This document shows positions 1 to 38,004 of a stretch of 64,000 nt of DNA, piece by piece. Position 1 is the first letter of the stretch. Each line of letters begins with the position of its first letter. The position numbers and the translations under genes were made by a program. The notes under the pieces are model-generated. The model saw only the letters and a program-made list of their open reading frames with translations, searched no databases and was not told the origin of the DNA. Origin of the DNA: Pteria penguin (lineage: Eukaryota; Mollusca; Bivalvia; Pterioida; Pteriidae); assembly GCA_035048485.1 (NCBI GenBank), contig CM068581.1, positions 62,845,393 to 62,909,392 on the forward strand, written 5' to 3'.

Positions 1-206
1 AAAGGGTATTGTTACTTGTCCTAAGACAGAGAGTGGTTTTCCGTCTGCTGCCTGTAGTGAAGGGGTAATCTTGCCTAATCTAGGTTTTTGGGGTAAATTA
101 TTGAACATTTTCTTACTACTAAGAGAAACTTCGGCTCCGGTGTCAATCAAAGTACGGCATCTTAAATTTCCTGTTCTGATAACACAAGAACTCGGGTTTC
201 CAGCAA
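1..206 (-). pseudogene. Retroelement aspartyl protease domain (partial)
   Basis: The minus-strand frame from about 206 to 1 is open and reads through LIDTGAEVSL, the catalytic Asp-Thr-Gly loop of retropepsins (DTGA codons at 144-133). It continues towards the window edge with a plausible flap and second half. In a gypsy polyprotein it would cut Gag-Pol. The frame looks intact here although the upstream gag is broken. The rest of pol is off the window. Confidence 0.8.
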
Positions 207-1760
207 ATTCTGTCTTAAAAGTATTTATTTTTTGATTAATTTGATCCCTATCTGATGTTTTCTTAAATTTTTTCTTGCTCCCTCAAGTCGCTTCCTTTTG
301 AAGAGAGCTCTCTCTAGTTTCCCTGGTTCCTACCATGGTCATGAAACATAGGGATCCTATTCCTGTCGGGTACTTCCCTGTTAGGACAATTTATTTTTAA
401 ATGACCTATCATGTGACATATCCAACACTCCGCTCCCCTTATCCAGTTAAATTGATGGGGTTTCGATTTATTAACCCTGGACAGTCCCTGACTTCTTTTA
501 GAGGAAGGGGTATCAACCTGACTGAGAGAGGGATATCGTTTGTATATTGTATGAGTTTTGCATGACCTTTCATGTTTTTTGTTGTATTTTCACTTTCGGC
601 TGTGTTTACAAATAATTCTTTGACCTCCACACGTGTGCGATATTCCCAAACTTATTACATTTAAAACATCTCATTTTGCGCGAGAGATCTATCTCCATCG
701 GCTCTATTTGTCTTCTGTGAATTTGTGGTAATGGTACACTATCTGTCAACGCTTTCCTTTGTATATCTGTATTATCGAGTGTTGTGGTAAAGGTCGGTGC
801 ATTGTCATCAGTGAACAGGACACGGATACAGAAATATTAGACTTAGAATTGTCACTTGCTATATTTGAGACATGGTTAGAGTCAGAACGAAGATTAAATC
901 TTTTTCTAAGGTTCTGTTCTTTCATTGCAACTTCTACTGCTTTTTCATAAGTCGGAGGGTCTTCTCTTAAAAGTTTCTATCTAAGAAAATCATGATACAA
1001 CCCGTCGCAGAAAATGTCAACTAATTGCTTTTGAATTAAAACCCTAGTGGCGCTGTCGGTATGGAGATAAGGAGGATAAGCATATTCAGCTATTCTTAGT
1101 AATCGTTCAGAAATCATTTGTACGCTTTCGAGAGGTCCCTGTCTTAACCTTCTCAAAATCGCCATTACCTGGTGTGGGTCCGTTATTTTTGCAAATGGTC
1201 TTTGCAATTAGTCTTTTAGGATCATTCCAACGCGGGTTCTCTTCGGTTTTCTTAAATTCGGCAATATATCTTTGCACAAAATCGGCCACTGAACCGGTAC
1301 AAGTCATGTGAACGATTCTTGGGACGTCCGCGTCTGCCAGACGTGCCATAACGTTCAATATCTTTTGCCCATTGTTTAACTTCTTAGGGTCCCCCTCAAA
1401 CGTTTTAATTACTTGTGATAAAGGTACCGAAATAGAAATCTGTAATGCCTTCATCTGATCTAATGCCTTTTCTAACCATTTCGCGGAATCATCGTCTAAA
1501 CGTTCTTCGGACTTAAAAGAAATTTATCGGGGGAGGAACATTAAAAGGCACATGAACGGACTGAGGTTGTTCTAAATAACTCATACTATACCAGAGCTAT
1601 ACCAGAAGGGTCATAGATTTGTTCTCCCGAACCTTTATACCGGTACTTCATTTCCATATACAAATTGTTCCTTTGGAAGATTCTTCTTAACGTCTTCATC
1701 AGAGATTTGTAATCCTACTATTTGTGTTAATTCATCTATTTCTTGATGATTAGTGGTCAT
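1..1760 (-). mobile_element. Ty3/Gypsy-type LTR retrotransposon, gag-protease part, degenerate and cut by window edge
   Basis: Read on the minus strand, a likely gag start ATG lies at 1760. A capsid-like region follows in two overlapping frames (about 1454-1107 and 1207-977), with the gag-like text DPHQVMAILRRLRQGP and QLVDIFCDGLYHDFL. A CCHC zinc knuckle (CX2CX4HX4C, CWICHMIGHLKINC) sits at 427-386, and an aspartyl protease with DTGA comes next. Frame changes and stops break the gag, so the copy is dead or badly decayed. Pol would lie beyond base 1. This order is that of gag-pro in Metaviridae-like elements. No LTR boundary could be placed between 1761 and about 2400. The element lies just 3' of gene A and in the same orientation. 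Confidence 0.85.
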
Positions 1761-2519
1761 ATTTTAGCACATTTAACGAAAATTTTAAATAAATTGGAAT
1801 AAAACTGTAATCTTCGGTCAAAAAGTACTTCAAGATATGTCTTACCTTTAAAACGTCTTAAGAAATCCAGTTTCACAATGCTACAAAAGAGAACTCCTAC
1901 TCCTACACCGAGGTCTCCAAATCCGTTTTTAACTTATAGTTATAAGTCTTATATCTCCAGTTCTACGACACCAAAGAGATTATGTAGTCCTTTTCTCTTG
2001 GTTCGTGTCGTTATTCCATAGTGACAAGTCTTACGTTGTGTTTTCAAATGCTTACTTTTTATTAGTGCAACAACTATTTTTGACAGTGATAAGTTAAATA
2101 CACAAACTAAGATAATATATCATAAACGAAACAGTTCTGAATAAAAGACTATATAACGCTGAGTTCAATATCATAGATGTTAAAACACATTCTGAATTTT
2201 ATCTAATTACAAAGCAATATTAATACTATTTTCTATGTAGTACGCTCATTCCGTATGTGCACAATATCTATATAAAGTGTCAACATTATCATTAACTTTA
2301 GAGTTGCCACTTTTAAATGAAGGTTTAATGATAAAGACACATCAGGATATTGAACTTCAATAGAATATCCAAGAATTGTGACAATTAAACCTCACCGAAT
2401 AATAACAAATATACTACAGCTACAATTAATATGACAAAAATAAAAAAAATGTAGAAATTATTACAAAGTAAGTAATATTGCTGGACGACATTTAACGTCT
2501 TGGAGGTCATAGGGTCACA
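1761..2519. other. Stretch between gypsy gag and the stop codon of gene A
   Basis: AT-rich, no convincing reading frame. It should contain the gypsy leader and LTR together with the 3' UTR of gene A, but no clean TG...CA LTR pair or target duplication was seen. A candidate polyadenylation hexamer ATTAAA for gene A lies at 2329-2324 (minus), about 190 bases after the stop; this is only a guess. Confidence 0.4.
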
Positions 2520-27617
<25,098 letters not shown>

Positions 27618-27640
<23 letters not shown>

Positions 27641-27713
27641 TCTATGAAAATATGATAAAGTGTATAAAGTTAACTGAAGATGAATGTCACCATGTACTCA
27701 ACCAACATACATT
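27618..27713 (-). repeat. Tandem duplication around the gene A start codon
   Basis: The start region (AATGTATCC then TGAGTACATGATGACATTC, minus, 27646-27618) has a second copy at 27713-27682 (AATGTATG, then GAGTACATGGTGACATTC). The upstream copy offers ATGs that soon meet a stop, so it could act as an upstream ORF if transcribed. Confidence 0.75.
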
Positions 27714-28274
27714 ATATTAAAGTGAATAAAGTATGTAACTTTTATGTATTAATTATTTTTATATTTAATGTTTTACATTCACATACACAAATCCACATAC
27801 CCTTGCAGTGTTAATAGGTAATGCAAATTAATTGCAGAATTGTCGGAAAAGCTCAGCATGTACTTTACCTGCATATTAACCTTTGTTCATTAAAAACAAT
27901 AAATTAAGGAACATGGAATACCAGTATTAATCTTTTGTACTATATAGGCATTTCCACAATGTCGTGACTGTCGAAATCCAAAGTAGGTATATTTAATTAG
28001 CAGTCTAAATGACAGATTGACAGGAAAGCGAAACGAAAGAAATCATCCAGGTCAGTCAGTCATCCAGAGCTACTCATGTGGGAGATTCTCTATACCTTTA
28101 GAACGATTTACAAAATTTATCACAGTAAATTTAATACGCTCCGTTTCTAGCTGAAGCAATTTAATGACATACCATAGTGAAACGTAGTGAAAACTGTTGT
28201 GTAACATTTATTGATCTTCACGATTCAGATATCTTTGGTATGAATAGGAACCACTCGGTTATCAAAGACTTCAA
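27714..28274. other. Upstream flank of gene A; no promoter motif identified
   Basis: AT-rich and without reading frames. The gene A promoter should lie here or further upstream, but no clear TATA or initiator context could be assigned. Confidence 0.3.
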
Positions 28275-28279
28275 TGTTC

Positions 28280-28353
28280 AACAGTGTTGCTGATAGCTTA
28301 GTCAGTGTTGCTGGTAGCTTAGTCAGTGTTGCTGGTAGCTTAGTCAGTGTTGC
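28280..28353. repeat. 21-base tandem repeat, about 3.5 copies
   Basis: Unit CAGTGTTGCTGGTAGCTTAG plus T; the first copy has one change (GATAG). Confidence 0.92.
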
Positions 28354-28856
28354 AAAATAATATCTCACTCTAAACATGTGCAGTAGTAAATCTTCGTGTG
28401 ATTTTTGTCATACAGCTTTGTCAAATGTCTCCAGTTTTCTCTTTTATGACCTGAACATAAAAGATGACCATTTACGCAAATAAATATGAAGGTGTTTGTA
28501 ACACTGATGTTGTAAACATTTCATCTAACAATATACATGTAAACGTGGTCTGTTTGGAACCCATTGAATACATTCTAAATATCTATTATCTGGTTAACAG
28601 TTGTAGTGTTCGCTATTATTGAATACATCACAAATTATTATATTTATTAATGATATTGATGTTTGTTTTCTACTCCCAAAGTTCATGAGATTTAAGATAT
28701 TGTTTAATATTGCATAGTACATGTACAAGTCTTCATGTCCTAGTTGTCAGTTCCAGTATGCCAAATATTTGTTTATATAAAGAGATATCTATGATGTGTG
28801 AAATGATAATGTTGCATACATACGCTGTCATACTGCTAATGGTGGAAATGTATATA

Positions 28857-29145
28857 TGAAAGAAAAAAGAGGAGTTACCGGCTCAGTTATGTGGCAGAAG
28901 TCACCATGGAGCTATACAATACATGAATATAAATAATATAATAGAACATTTAACACATTACAAAAATATTTGATTGTAGTGCAATTACGATACCGACTTA
29001 GGACGGTCATTTAATTTGACAAAAGCCAAACAAATGGTGTGGTTAACCGGTTTACGGGCCCACCTTCCCACTCACCGTAACAGCAGAACAATCAAAAGAC
29101 GTACATTTAAAAATTTATAAATAATCCTCCATGTAAAGAACAATG
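28857..29145. repeat. Dispersed repeat R2, copy 2
   Basis: Same start (GAAAGAAAAAAGAGGAGTTA) and extends beyond copy 1 through ACGGGCCCACCTTCCCACTC, ACCGTAACAGCAGAACAATC and AATAATCCTCCATGTA. Intergenic. Confidence 0.92.
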
Positions 29146-31015
29146 AGCTTCAATACGCCAATTTCGAGATACCGATCCGGACCGAAATTTTTCGAATTTT
29201 ACGCGCTCCTCGTGACAAAGGTGGGACATGTTTACATCCTGTATAAAGTTAATGACCCGCTCTGTTCAAACGCTAATAAATCGACAAATACATGAAGGAT
29301 AATGTTTGTATGTTCAGATAGATGTAGAAAATAAAACTGAAAAAAAAAATGAGTGAACTTAATCTTTTAGGGGCGGTTTAGATCTTCAGTACAGCGGATC
29401 CCGGTGGAAAGTTGGATTAAAAAATTATCAGGGAAAACATAATACATGAACATCTAGGATACTTCATTTTGACAATGCTCAACAAATTAGTGTTGGTAGT
29501 TTCACTGAATTGTTCGTTATAATTCACAATTACCGAGATAACCTTTACTATAACGGCCAGCAGTCTCCCACCTTTACCCCCTTGCGTCTCAAGGAGCACA
29601 TAAAAACCTGAAAATTGACGATCCGGATTTGTATTACGAAACTGACGTATTGGAGCCTCTCCCTACCTTTACTTATCTCCTTGTACTTCAATTTTTTATG
29701 CCCCCAGATCGATCAGGTGTATGGGTTTTTTTTATTTGTCTATCTGTTTGTTTTGTTTTGGGTTTTTTTTTTGGTGGTGGTGTATTTCTGTCTTTTTTTG
29801 CTGACTGTGGCTGTGATGACTTTTGTAACACGGCTGATTCCTATGTCTTCTTTTGTATCTTTCTAACAAACGCAATTCCACAGAGGCACATTAGGAATAA
29901 TAAAGCATTCTTCATGTAAAGTAAACTGTCAACTTGAACATGCAGATCAACAGTAATATCAATTGCACATAGCGAGAATGAGAAGTCATATTGAAAAAAA
30001 CAAACTGGACTCCTATACACTGTCATAGATGAATTCCCGTTTATGCTAGTGTTTTCACTTCATAATATGCAAATATTAAACTTATAAATGATGTATAGTA
30101 ATATTTGAGTTTGTGTATTCCATTTGAGTTTGTGTATTCAAGATTATGTATGTGACATTTCAAGAAAAAAATAGTTTTGTTTATAAAAAGAAATTAATAC
30201 TAACCATTGAACTTTAAGCTAAATTATAAACAAATTGAACTAGGAGAATGAAGTAATTAAAAAAATCGAGTGCAAGTAAAACAAACATATGCGGTTGTGT
30301 ATATTGACATATTTCAAGAATGAATCAAGAAAGAAATTTAAAAAAAAAGATAATTGTCATCGTCATATACTTTCGAAATTCCCATAAATTTACAACGAAT
30401 TAAATTTTACACATTGGAAAACGACATCTTACTTACTAATTTTCATTCCCATAAAGTTACGCTGATGGTTCGTGCCGTAGAAATACTCTGCCTCAGTTGT
30501 CCTTTGTATGCGAATGATCGATCTGCGCCATTGCAAGTCCAATTAAGCTGTACCATATAATTCCCTGACAGACGGAGACAAACTGTTAAACAAAACTAGT
30601 TTTTTTCTTTTTCACCTTAATCAACTATATGTATTTTTAATCCATAGATGCAATGAATAGTATATTACTGTTCACATATTGATTTCAAAATTTTCTCGAT
30701 TGATTTACAAACATTGTCTAGGGTATTTTTGTATGGTCAATATATGTAAAGCAACGACACTTCATAGATTCATAATAGGCCGGATGTAAAAGATAATTCA
30801 AGCAATATCGAGACAAAGAACCATTTAAAATGGCAATATCCGCAAGGTTAGAATCCTGTTTAAATGAACAAAAGCTGACAATAATGGTATAACATCAACG
30901 TGTACAAAATATCATGAAAATATTTTGCATTTCTTTAGTCGGTATCGTCACTGCACTATAATCGAATATTTTTGCGATGTCATTACGTGTATTTTTATAT
31001 CATTACATTATGAAC
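29146..31015. other. Intergenic stretch without recognised genes
   Basis: Only short uninformative frames; a T/G-rich run lies near 29725-29800. Nothing else supported. Confidence 0.35.
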
Positions 31016-31029
31016 TGTATATTTCTGTG

Positions 31030-31080
31030 GTGACTTCTGTCATACGGCTGAGTCAGTAACTTTTCTTTCTTCCTTTAAGA
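31030..31080. repeat. Diverged inverted copy of R2 start
   Basis: GGTGACTTCTGTCATACGGC, TGAGTCAGTAAC and TTTTCTTTCTTCC match the reverse complement of the first 50 bases of R2. Confidence 0.6.
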
Positions 31081-31621
31081 TCCGTTCTATTTTTTTTTCT
31101 ATCTGCAGAAACATCCGTGTGATGTAAAACACATGTTTGTTATTATGGTCATCTGACCACACTAAACCCATAAAATACTGATAATGGGATGTGCATGTAA
31201 CGTTTAATGCCCTCATTTTAGAAAAAGCCCGTAATAGAGTCTCTGCAACCGTGAGTTAGCGTACAGCACTCATGCAAAAGTTTGTATTAGACTAAAGAGA
31301 GACTCAACAGAAGAACTATGGTCTTTGCACTGATCTCTGGGTCATTACTCGGTATCTTATTGTCTTACTTCATGAAATCAATTACATGTATGTAGAAATA
31401 AATGCAACATACACATAACTTAAATGATTTAATTAGCGGACAATTATCTTGCATTTGTGATGTATGCTACCGTAGGGAAATAAACTGATCTATGAACGAG
31501 GTAAAAAGAATATTCAGAAATATCCATGGATCAACTTTGGTTCACTATTTCGCCCACATTGGTTTTAACTTTCCTCTTCAAATATTTATGTATAATTAGA
31601 ATTCCAATCATTCGGCCATGA

Positions 31622-31665
31622 GCATCACTGGAGAGACATAATTTGTCGAAATGCGCATCTGAGGC
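31622..31665 (+). ncRNA. Hammerhead ribozyme motif, core base A6 changed
   Basis: GCATCA, CTGGAGA, stem II GACA-TAATT-TGTC (perfect Watson-Crick), GAAA, TGCGCATC (two-pair stem III closed by GCGC) and TGAGGC. Architecture is type I with minimal stem III. The A of CUGA is G here, which in known hammerheads abolishes or strongly lowers cleavage. Stem I has a mismatch. Confidence 0.6.
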
Positions 31666-31975
31666 ATAAAATTGTAATGTATACATATTCCAATATTTAT
31701 CATAACAAGTACGTCGGTGTCTTTTCCGGAAGACTGATAGCCCCAAGAGCATCATAAGTCTAGTTTTCAGCTGTGCTCTTGTCCTGACGTGAAATATATA
31801 CTTAAATTTTTCTGTCACGAATTTTGGTAAATCGCTCTAATGCTAAGAATTACCTCCCTCATGCATTGGTCTGTTCTTACCTTGATTCTTAAGCTCATTT
31901 TCCCGGTATTGTTGGTTTTAACTCTGCTATTCAAATATTTATATATCGTTAGAATATTCCAATCATTCGGAAATG

Positions 31976-32020
31976 AAAATCACTGAAGAGACATAAGTAG
32001 TTGAAATACACACCTGGTGC
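31976..32020 (+). ncRNA. Hammerhead-like motif, stem III lost
   Basis: AAATCA, CTGAAGA, GACATAAGTAGTT, GAAA, then TACACACC and TGGTGC. Box CUGANGA and GAAA are kept, but the stem III and cleavage-site text is mutated, so it is probably inactive. Confidence 0.5.
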
Positions 32021-32066
32021 AAAATATTGTAACATGTACATGTTTTAATCTTTATTATGACAAGTA

Positions 32067-34009
32067 TTTACAAAAGAGCAAGTTTAATATTAGCAATAAC
32101 TAAAATACGGTGGAGTAGTACAGATTTTATTGTTCGAAAAACAAGGGTTGTCATCAAAAATAATATCTCGTTAAGATTTTGTTAAGAAATATTCCAAAAA
32201 AAAGTTTTGAAGGGGAGGGGCGAGGTAATGGTTAAAATTTTCCATCGAAAGAGGTGTGAGGTCAACAGTAACCTCCAGCTGATGGATCTGACGGTGATGA
32301 GAAAAGGCTTAAAGTAATTATCAGCTTAAGTAACATCGCCTTCTTTCTTTACCTTTTTAAAAAATCTTATTAGATATAAATGACTACTTCAGAATCAAGA
32401 AAAAATACCAAATAAATAAACTTATATCTAATAATGGTAGGGTTCAAAATTTACAAATCTAAAAGTTAGAAAACAACAAGGTTGCAAAGATAAGAGGGTA
32501 TTGGCGATTGTTTATGCGTTTTCAGTATTCAGTATATATTCAGTATAATGTAAAAAGTACGTCTCCTCGTTATATGATAATTATAAACCATGGGAATCCT
32601 TGTATCCGACCCCTTATCTTTCATAAATGTACAGTTCCATAATAAACGCATTAGTACTAGCAACAATAACGTCTGCAACCTCGGTCCTAACTCTTTAATA
32701 GCATTTGCCTAGGGATGATTTACTGTTTCTGTTAAAATGATAACGAATGAAATATGAAACAGTACCTTGACTAATAGATAAAATGATAATGAATAACACA
32801 TTACTAGTTAGAGTCGCTTGTTGCCGGTGTCCTTGAAGTATCTTCACAAAAATAGTTGATGTGTGAAGCGGAAATAAAAGCAAGAATTTTTTTGAGAGTG
32901 CATAGGAACAGTTTCATGTTGGCATTTATTCTCACCTCTTTCTACAACTATAGATATATACCAGATTGAGGCGTTTTAGAAGGTTGAATGAAGGTAGTTC
33001 CAACACAATATAACTAAAGCAACAATTTCACATATTATATTTGAATGAAAACGGACAGCCATATTTTGTTCATAGACCAGAAAAAAAGGAGAATGTAAAA
33101 GACATCCTATCTCTTTTAAGCGTGTATATAAAGTAGATAAAAATAAATTTGAGATTCCAAATTCTTAAAAAAATTACGGTAACTACAGTTTTAAATTATA
33201 TTTTTCCTATTTACCAAACGCTTTTCAAAATGGTGTATTACGTCCTGAAAAAGACTTTATATGAATTCGGTTGTCAATATATGGAAATCGGAAACAAAAG
33301 TATAATTGTCAGATGTATATATCAGTTTAATGGATGTCGAGGGGTATCTTAAAACTTTAGAATGCTAATGTAAAAAACATACATGAATCGAATCAATATA
33401 AATGACAATACTAAAATAAAAGCTCCTTTCACTTATCACGCATTGTGTCGTACAAATCAAATAAGCGTTACGCATACACTGTAATGCATACACGCTTCGT
33501 TTAAATAACGATACATTTCCATAATGATTCAGCAACAAATTTATTATTGTTCCTACCACAAACCACACAAATACGATATAATTCTTTTCAGCTATACAAT
33601 ATAACCAATCTCATCACTTTATATTTTATATAAACCTATTTGTATTTTGCACTATGTAATGATAATTATGATAGGTTGAATTTTCAAGGTACATTGCCAG
33701 AAGAATTATGAAGTATAATTGTGATTCCGTTAAGGTTGAAATGGCATGAGTTTTGAAAGTAAAATGCACAGAAACCAAGCGGTAGTCAATAAGTCGATTC
33801 TACTAGACAAATGGCGATATTGCTATCACGGACCCATAGGATAACCAAGGGTGAGATCATTGCCGCCATGCAGATAACTGTCTTGGTCAATATTTAGACT
33901 TTTGTTCTTATTGTTGTGATTCACATTGCGGCTGCCACTGTCGCAGTCTACATTGGTATGAGAAATGTAACAAAATCTGGATTATATTTCGAACGTAGAC
34001 ATCACAGCA
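32067..34009. other. Intergenic stretch without recognised genes
   Basis: AT-rich, no domain or RNA gene seen. A plus-strand frame near 33900-34100 has a hydrophobic start (HIAAATVAVYIGM) but runs into repeat R4 and is not convincing as a gene. Confidence 0.35.
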
Positions 34010-34027
34010 AAAATCGAAATCAATTTG

Positions 34028-34150
34028 TGTCAAGTGACTATGGCACTAACAACAATGTTCCACATGGGACACATTCACAGACCCCTGAAATTCAGATGTG
34101 AGACCATGTGTCTGGGAGGAGTGAGCGCTTCCTACTTGGCTATTACAGAC
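34028..34150 (+). repeat. Dispersed repeat R4, copy 1
   Basis: GACTATGGCACTAACAACAA, ACAGACCCCTGAAATTCAG and GGGAGGAGTGAGCG. Related copies at 35875-36025 and 36207-36345, and reversed at 50604-50680. Confidence 0.75.
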
Positions 34151-35874
34151 AGATTAATTTAATGCGAATATGCTTACATACAAAAGAAAGATATATTACT
34201 CAGCACTGTATATATAAATGGATGTGAACCAACACTGTGTAGAAAGTGATATTGCCACATAACATCAGGACAAAGGATAACAGGAGCAGAGATTAAAAGA
34301 AATATATCATTCAAAATATTGCTAAATAATGTTAATAAATCGATTAATTTGTGTGTCATCAAAGATGAAGACATCGATATGGAACCTATTTTGATGCTGA
34401 ATTTTGATGTAGATCAAGAATAAAACATTAAGCACTCTTGAATAATGTTTCTATAATGCCACAGATATGAAAAATAGAGATTAGATAGAGATGAGACATG
34501 CACCTTTTCTTATCATGGATAGAGTTTCCCTCTTCTGTATATATAGTGTAGAACCGAATAGACACTGACTAAAAAGAAATCCCAGTTAAGACAATAGTAT
34601 GGCAATACGTATATTGCATGAGTAAATCATAGACCAAGTGACAATGTTATATATTATTAGAAATCGAAAGAATACTACAAGAATGAAATCCTTACCCATC
34701 AGGCTTGTATATGCTTGTATATGATTAGTTTAACAAAATTTCTATACATGAGTTTCCACTTTAATTTAGAGTACATAAATTCAAATTATATTGACAAGTG
34801 TATTTATAGTCGTTTTGTTTTACTACATGTTATATCATCCAAAAGAAATCGATTTCCTTTGTTAACTAATTTTCTCAAAGTGTATCCATTAGAATCAGAG
34901 GACGCCCATTATGTATACACCATCTCTTCAAAGTGCATTTACTGTTCATATCAGTGAAACACATCTATGTTACTAAAAATAAAGATTTAATTAACCTTAA
35001 ATTTGTGTAATACTGCACCAGTATTATCTCACGATTATGGTGGCAACACATTCATTGTGCATTATTTGATACATTTTGAGAAATGAAACAAGCACATTCT
35101 AGCTGGAGATATTTAAGGAACGTCTATTGTAGATATGATCCATGGGTCAGAAAACGTGAAATGTTGACCGGACTATGAGCATTATTTTCCGTATACATGA
35201 GCAACCCAGGCTCTCAAACGTTTTTGAAAGTGAGAGGGAGTTTTGTATATATACATGCCCACATGTTGTGCGTCTACGTAGCGCATCCCCTTGACTCTTG
35301 ACGATGATATAATGATTTTGATGTGATGTTAGCTATAAACGAACATTTGGCCTAGTGTTTGCCCTAATGCGTTTAAAGCAGATAATTGGAGTTTTCGTTT
35401 CGGCTTAACTATTCCCAAAGTCGAACAAAGTCTTAAATGTCAAAGTATCGATGCCCCACATACACCACTGTCCGAATCCACTGACAGTGTTTACTTTTTA
35501 TGAGGTCATGATATGTATGTAAAGATACCGATCCGATGTAACTCGAATTACATCCATAAATTAGAAATATTGCAACAAACAAATCTGGGGTGGATGCAAA
35601 TATTCAGCATTCCAGTTCGGTCTTTCAATTAAGTTCAGTCTATAAAAAAGGAACTGTGTTATTTACAAACTACATATGTCTTTGTACCCGCTGACAAAAC
35701 AGATAATGACATCATCCTTGTTTGAAAACGATACTACATTGACATTCATAAAACTCAATTAAGCTCTAACAAAGCTCTGACAAAGTTAAAAACTCTTTTT
35801 TGAAATTCCCAAGCTACTGAAGTCTATATATTTACTTATTTACTCCTCCCGGGCACCTGATCTCTAACGTTGAA
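34151..35874. other. Intergenic stretch without recognised genes
   Basis: No supported feature. Confidence 0.3.
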
Positions 35875-36025
35875 CCTATCACATGACCATGGCACTTACA
35901 ACAATGTAGCAAAGTGGACATTAACGGACCACTGAAATTCAGAGGCGAGATCAGGCGCTAGGTAGGAGCAAGCGTCCACTGTCTGGGCAGACACATGCGC
36001 CGTGAATGCCCTTCCATAGAAACGA
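35875..36025 (+). repeat. Dispersed repeat R4, copy 2
   Basis: CACATGACCATGGCACTTAC, CACTGAAATTCAGAGGCGAG, ATCAGGCGCTAGG and GCGCCGTGAATGCCC. Confidence 0.75.
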
Positions 36026-36206
36026 AACAAATATGATTCAACACTATATTTATACATGAACTAGAACACTGTAGAAAGTGCCACTGTCACATAACATCAG
36101 GAAAAAGGGTATATTAACATTTAAGTCAAACCCTCCGCCGGGAACTTTTTTACGAGTTCCACATTGCAAAGGGAATAAGTGAGACGTTAATGTAAAATAC
36201 CGAAGT

Positions 36207-36345
36207 CACAGGTGTCACATGACTATGGCACTACCAACAATGTACCACATGTGGACATTCACCGACCCATGATATTCAAAGGCTAGGACAGGCGCTCGGG
36301 AGGAGCGATCGTTCCCTGTTTGGCTATCCACACCCGCCGTGAATG
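36207..36345 (+). repeat. Dispersed repeat R4, copy 3
   Basis: TCACATGACTATGGCACTAC, ATTCACCGACCC, GGCGCTCGGGAGGAGCGATC and CACCCGCCGTGAATGCCC. Confidence 0.75.
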
Positions 36346-37860
36346 CCCTTACATACATACCAAACAAATATTATTCAGCACAGTATATTTTCATGAATAA
36401 TTATGATAATAATTTACTGCATCTTTTCGCAGCATGTGTATACCAAATTAATAACTTAATTTATATACTTAAATACACAATGACATATAATTTTAATTTA
36501 TAAGAGAACGATCTACATAAGATTTATGAAAAGCATTTAGTTTCAAAAGCAGTAAGAAGAGAAGTAACTCCAGTTCACTGTTTACAAAACACAGTACCAC
36601 AAGACGTGTCAATATAGGCAACTAAATATATACAAGTTTTTCAAAATGATTAAAACTGATCTTACACAGATAATGTTTTATTCCGGGAATGTAAACAGTT
36701 AATAATACATTAAATAACATACAATTACACAATAGGAAAATAATAATATTCAATATGCTAAACAATATTCACGACTATATGTATTCTTTACTATGAATAT
36801 TAAATGAGTTCGTCCGAAAAACTTTAAACATGATACAATATTCAAATGATAAAGTATACACGAGATCGTGTGACTATATGCAAGCTTGTATCTTATTTGT
36901 AAATGAACGAGATTGAAAAATATTTGTATCTTGCAGTCTAAAGATATTATCGTACGATTCTGATCCACGAACTCGCAAGAATTTACATATTCTGAAACAT
37001 ACATGTGTGGCGTCAAATTAACAAAACTTATACAACTAACCCCTCCTTAATATTCACATTTCTAACTTCTCTGTTGAATGAAGGCCATCGCATTTATAGG
37101 CATACTTGCTTATGACTTCATAAATAAATGGCCCAACAAACAGGAATTTTTAAATGTAAAGACATAATAAAAGTATGTAATGTGAAAGTTAGATGTAGCG
37201 TCCTTTCAAGAATAAAAAACAAAACTGTCCCTTAGGCAAAGCATCCAATATCGACATTTCATCTGCACATGACTATGCAGCTAGTATTGTGAGTGTTAAT
37301 GGCATGCGTATAGAGAATAATCGGGAAATCAGAAGTGCAACAAAAGTATGAAATCTTCTGGTCCGTGTAATTATCGATAAAACTACAATGTTAGTTCGTT
37401 AACATCATTGGACACATTTTTGTAAACTTTTGTCGGTCAAAATTTAGAGTTTTGGAAGGACATAATTTCTTTTGGTTTTATAATTAGCTGCCGACGAGCA
37501 TTACGGAAAAGTTTAGTGAACACAAAGGATATCATTCTTCAATCAGATATATGCATATCAGTCTTTAACTATTTAGAATGATTAATATAGAGAATCTTAT
37601 TTCAAGGATATGAATATATATATAAACAGTAAACTTATAAATTATCTTTGATAGATCAATTTTTTCTTTTTTTAACATGACTTATGATTACTGAAATTAT
37701 TAGTATGAAAATTAAAAGTAATAAAATGTTCTTGAATGTTATGTTACGTTAACTATTAAAAAAAATCAACAGTCCAATCAAAACCAAATTGTACTAACGA
37801 TCGAAGTATGGTAATAATAAAAGTGCTAGTTTGATTGCACTCTCTCAAGTGAAACGCATT
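36346..37860. other. Intergenic stretch without recognised genes
   Basis: AT-rich; weak short frames only. Confidence 0.3.
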
Positions 37861-37865
37861 CTACT

Positions 37866-37871
37866 TTTATT
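37866..37871 (-). terminator. Candidate polyadenylation signal of gene B
   Basis: AATAAA on the minus strand, 134 bases after the gene B stop codon. It is the first such hexamer downstream. Confidence 0.5.
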
Positions 37872-38004
37872 TTTCCATTTGATGAGATGCAGAGATAAAT
37901 TTCCTTTGGTATCCGATGAGATGATGTAGCTGGTACATAAGAATAAATGTGTAGCATCAACACAAAAAATGGTTTCTATAATAATGCTGCTGTTGACAAA
38001 ACAA

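Larger units (their letters stand above)
31525..32066 (+). repeat. Tandem pair of hammerhead-bearing repeat units
   Basis: Two hammerhead-like cores (about 31622 and 31976) lie 355 bases apart in the same orientation with matching flanks (TATTCAAATATTTAT, CAATCATTCGG before; AATATTTATCATAACAAGTA or the similar TCTTTATTATGACAAGTA after). The segment between them is one complete unit. Confidence 0.75.

Noticed and set aside
29615..29919. Hydrophobic plus-strand frames near 29.6-29.9 kb
   Set aside because: They arise from a T-rich stretch and show no homology pattern or exon structure.
33880..34101. Plus-strand frame with a membrane-like start (HIAAATVAVYIGM)
   Set aside because: It runs into dispersed repeat R4, has no neighbouring exons and no domain.
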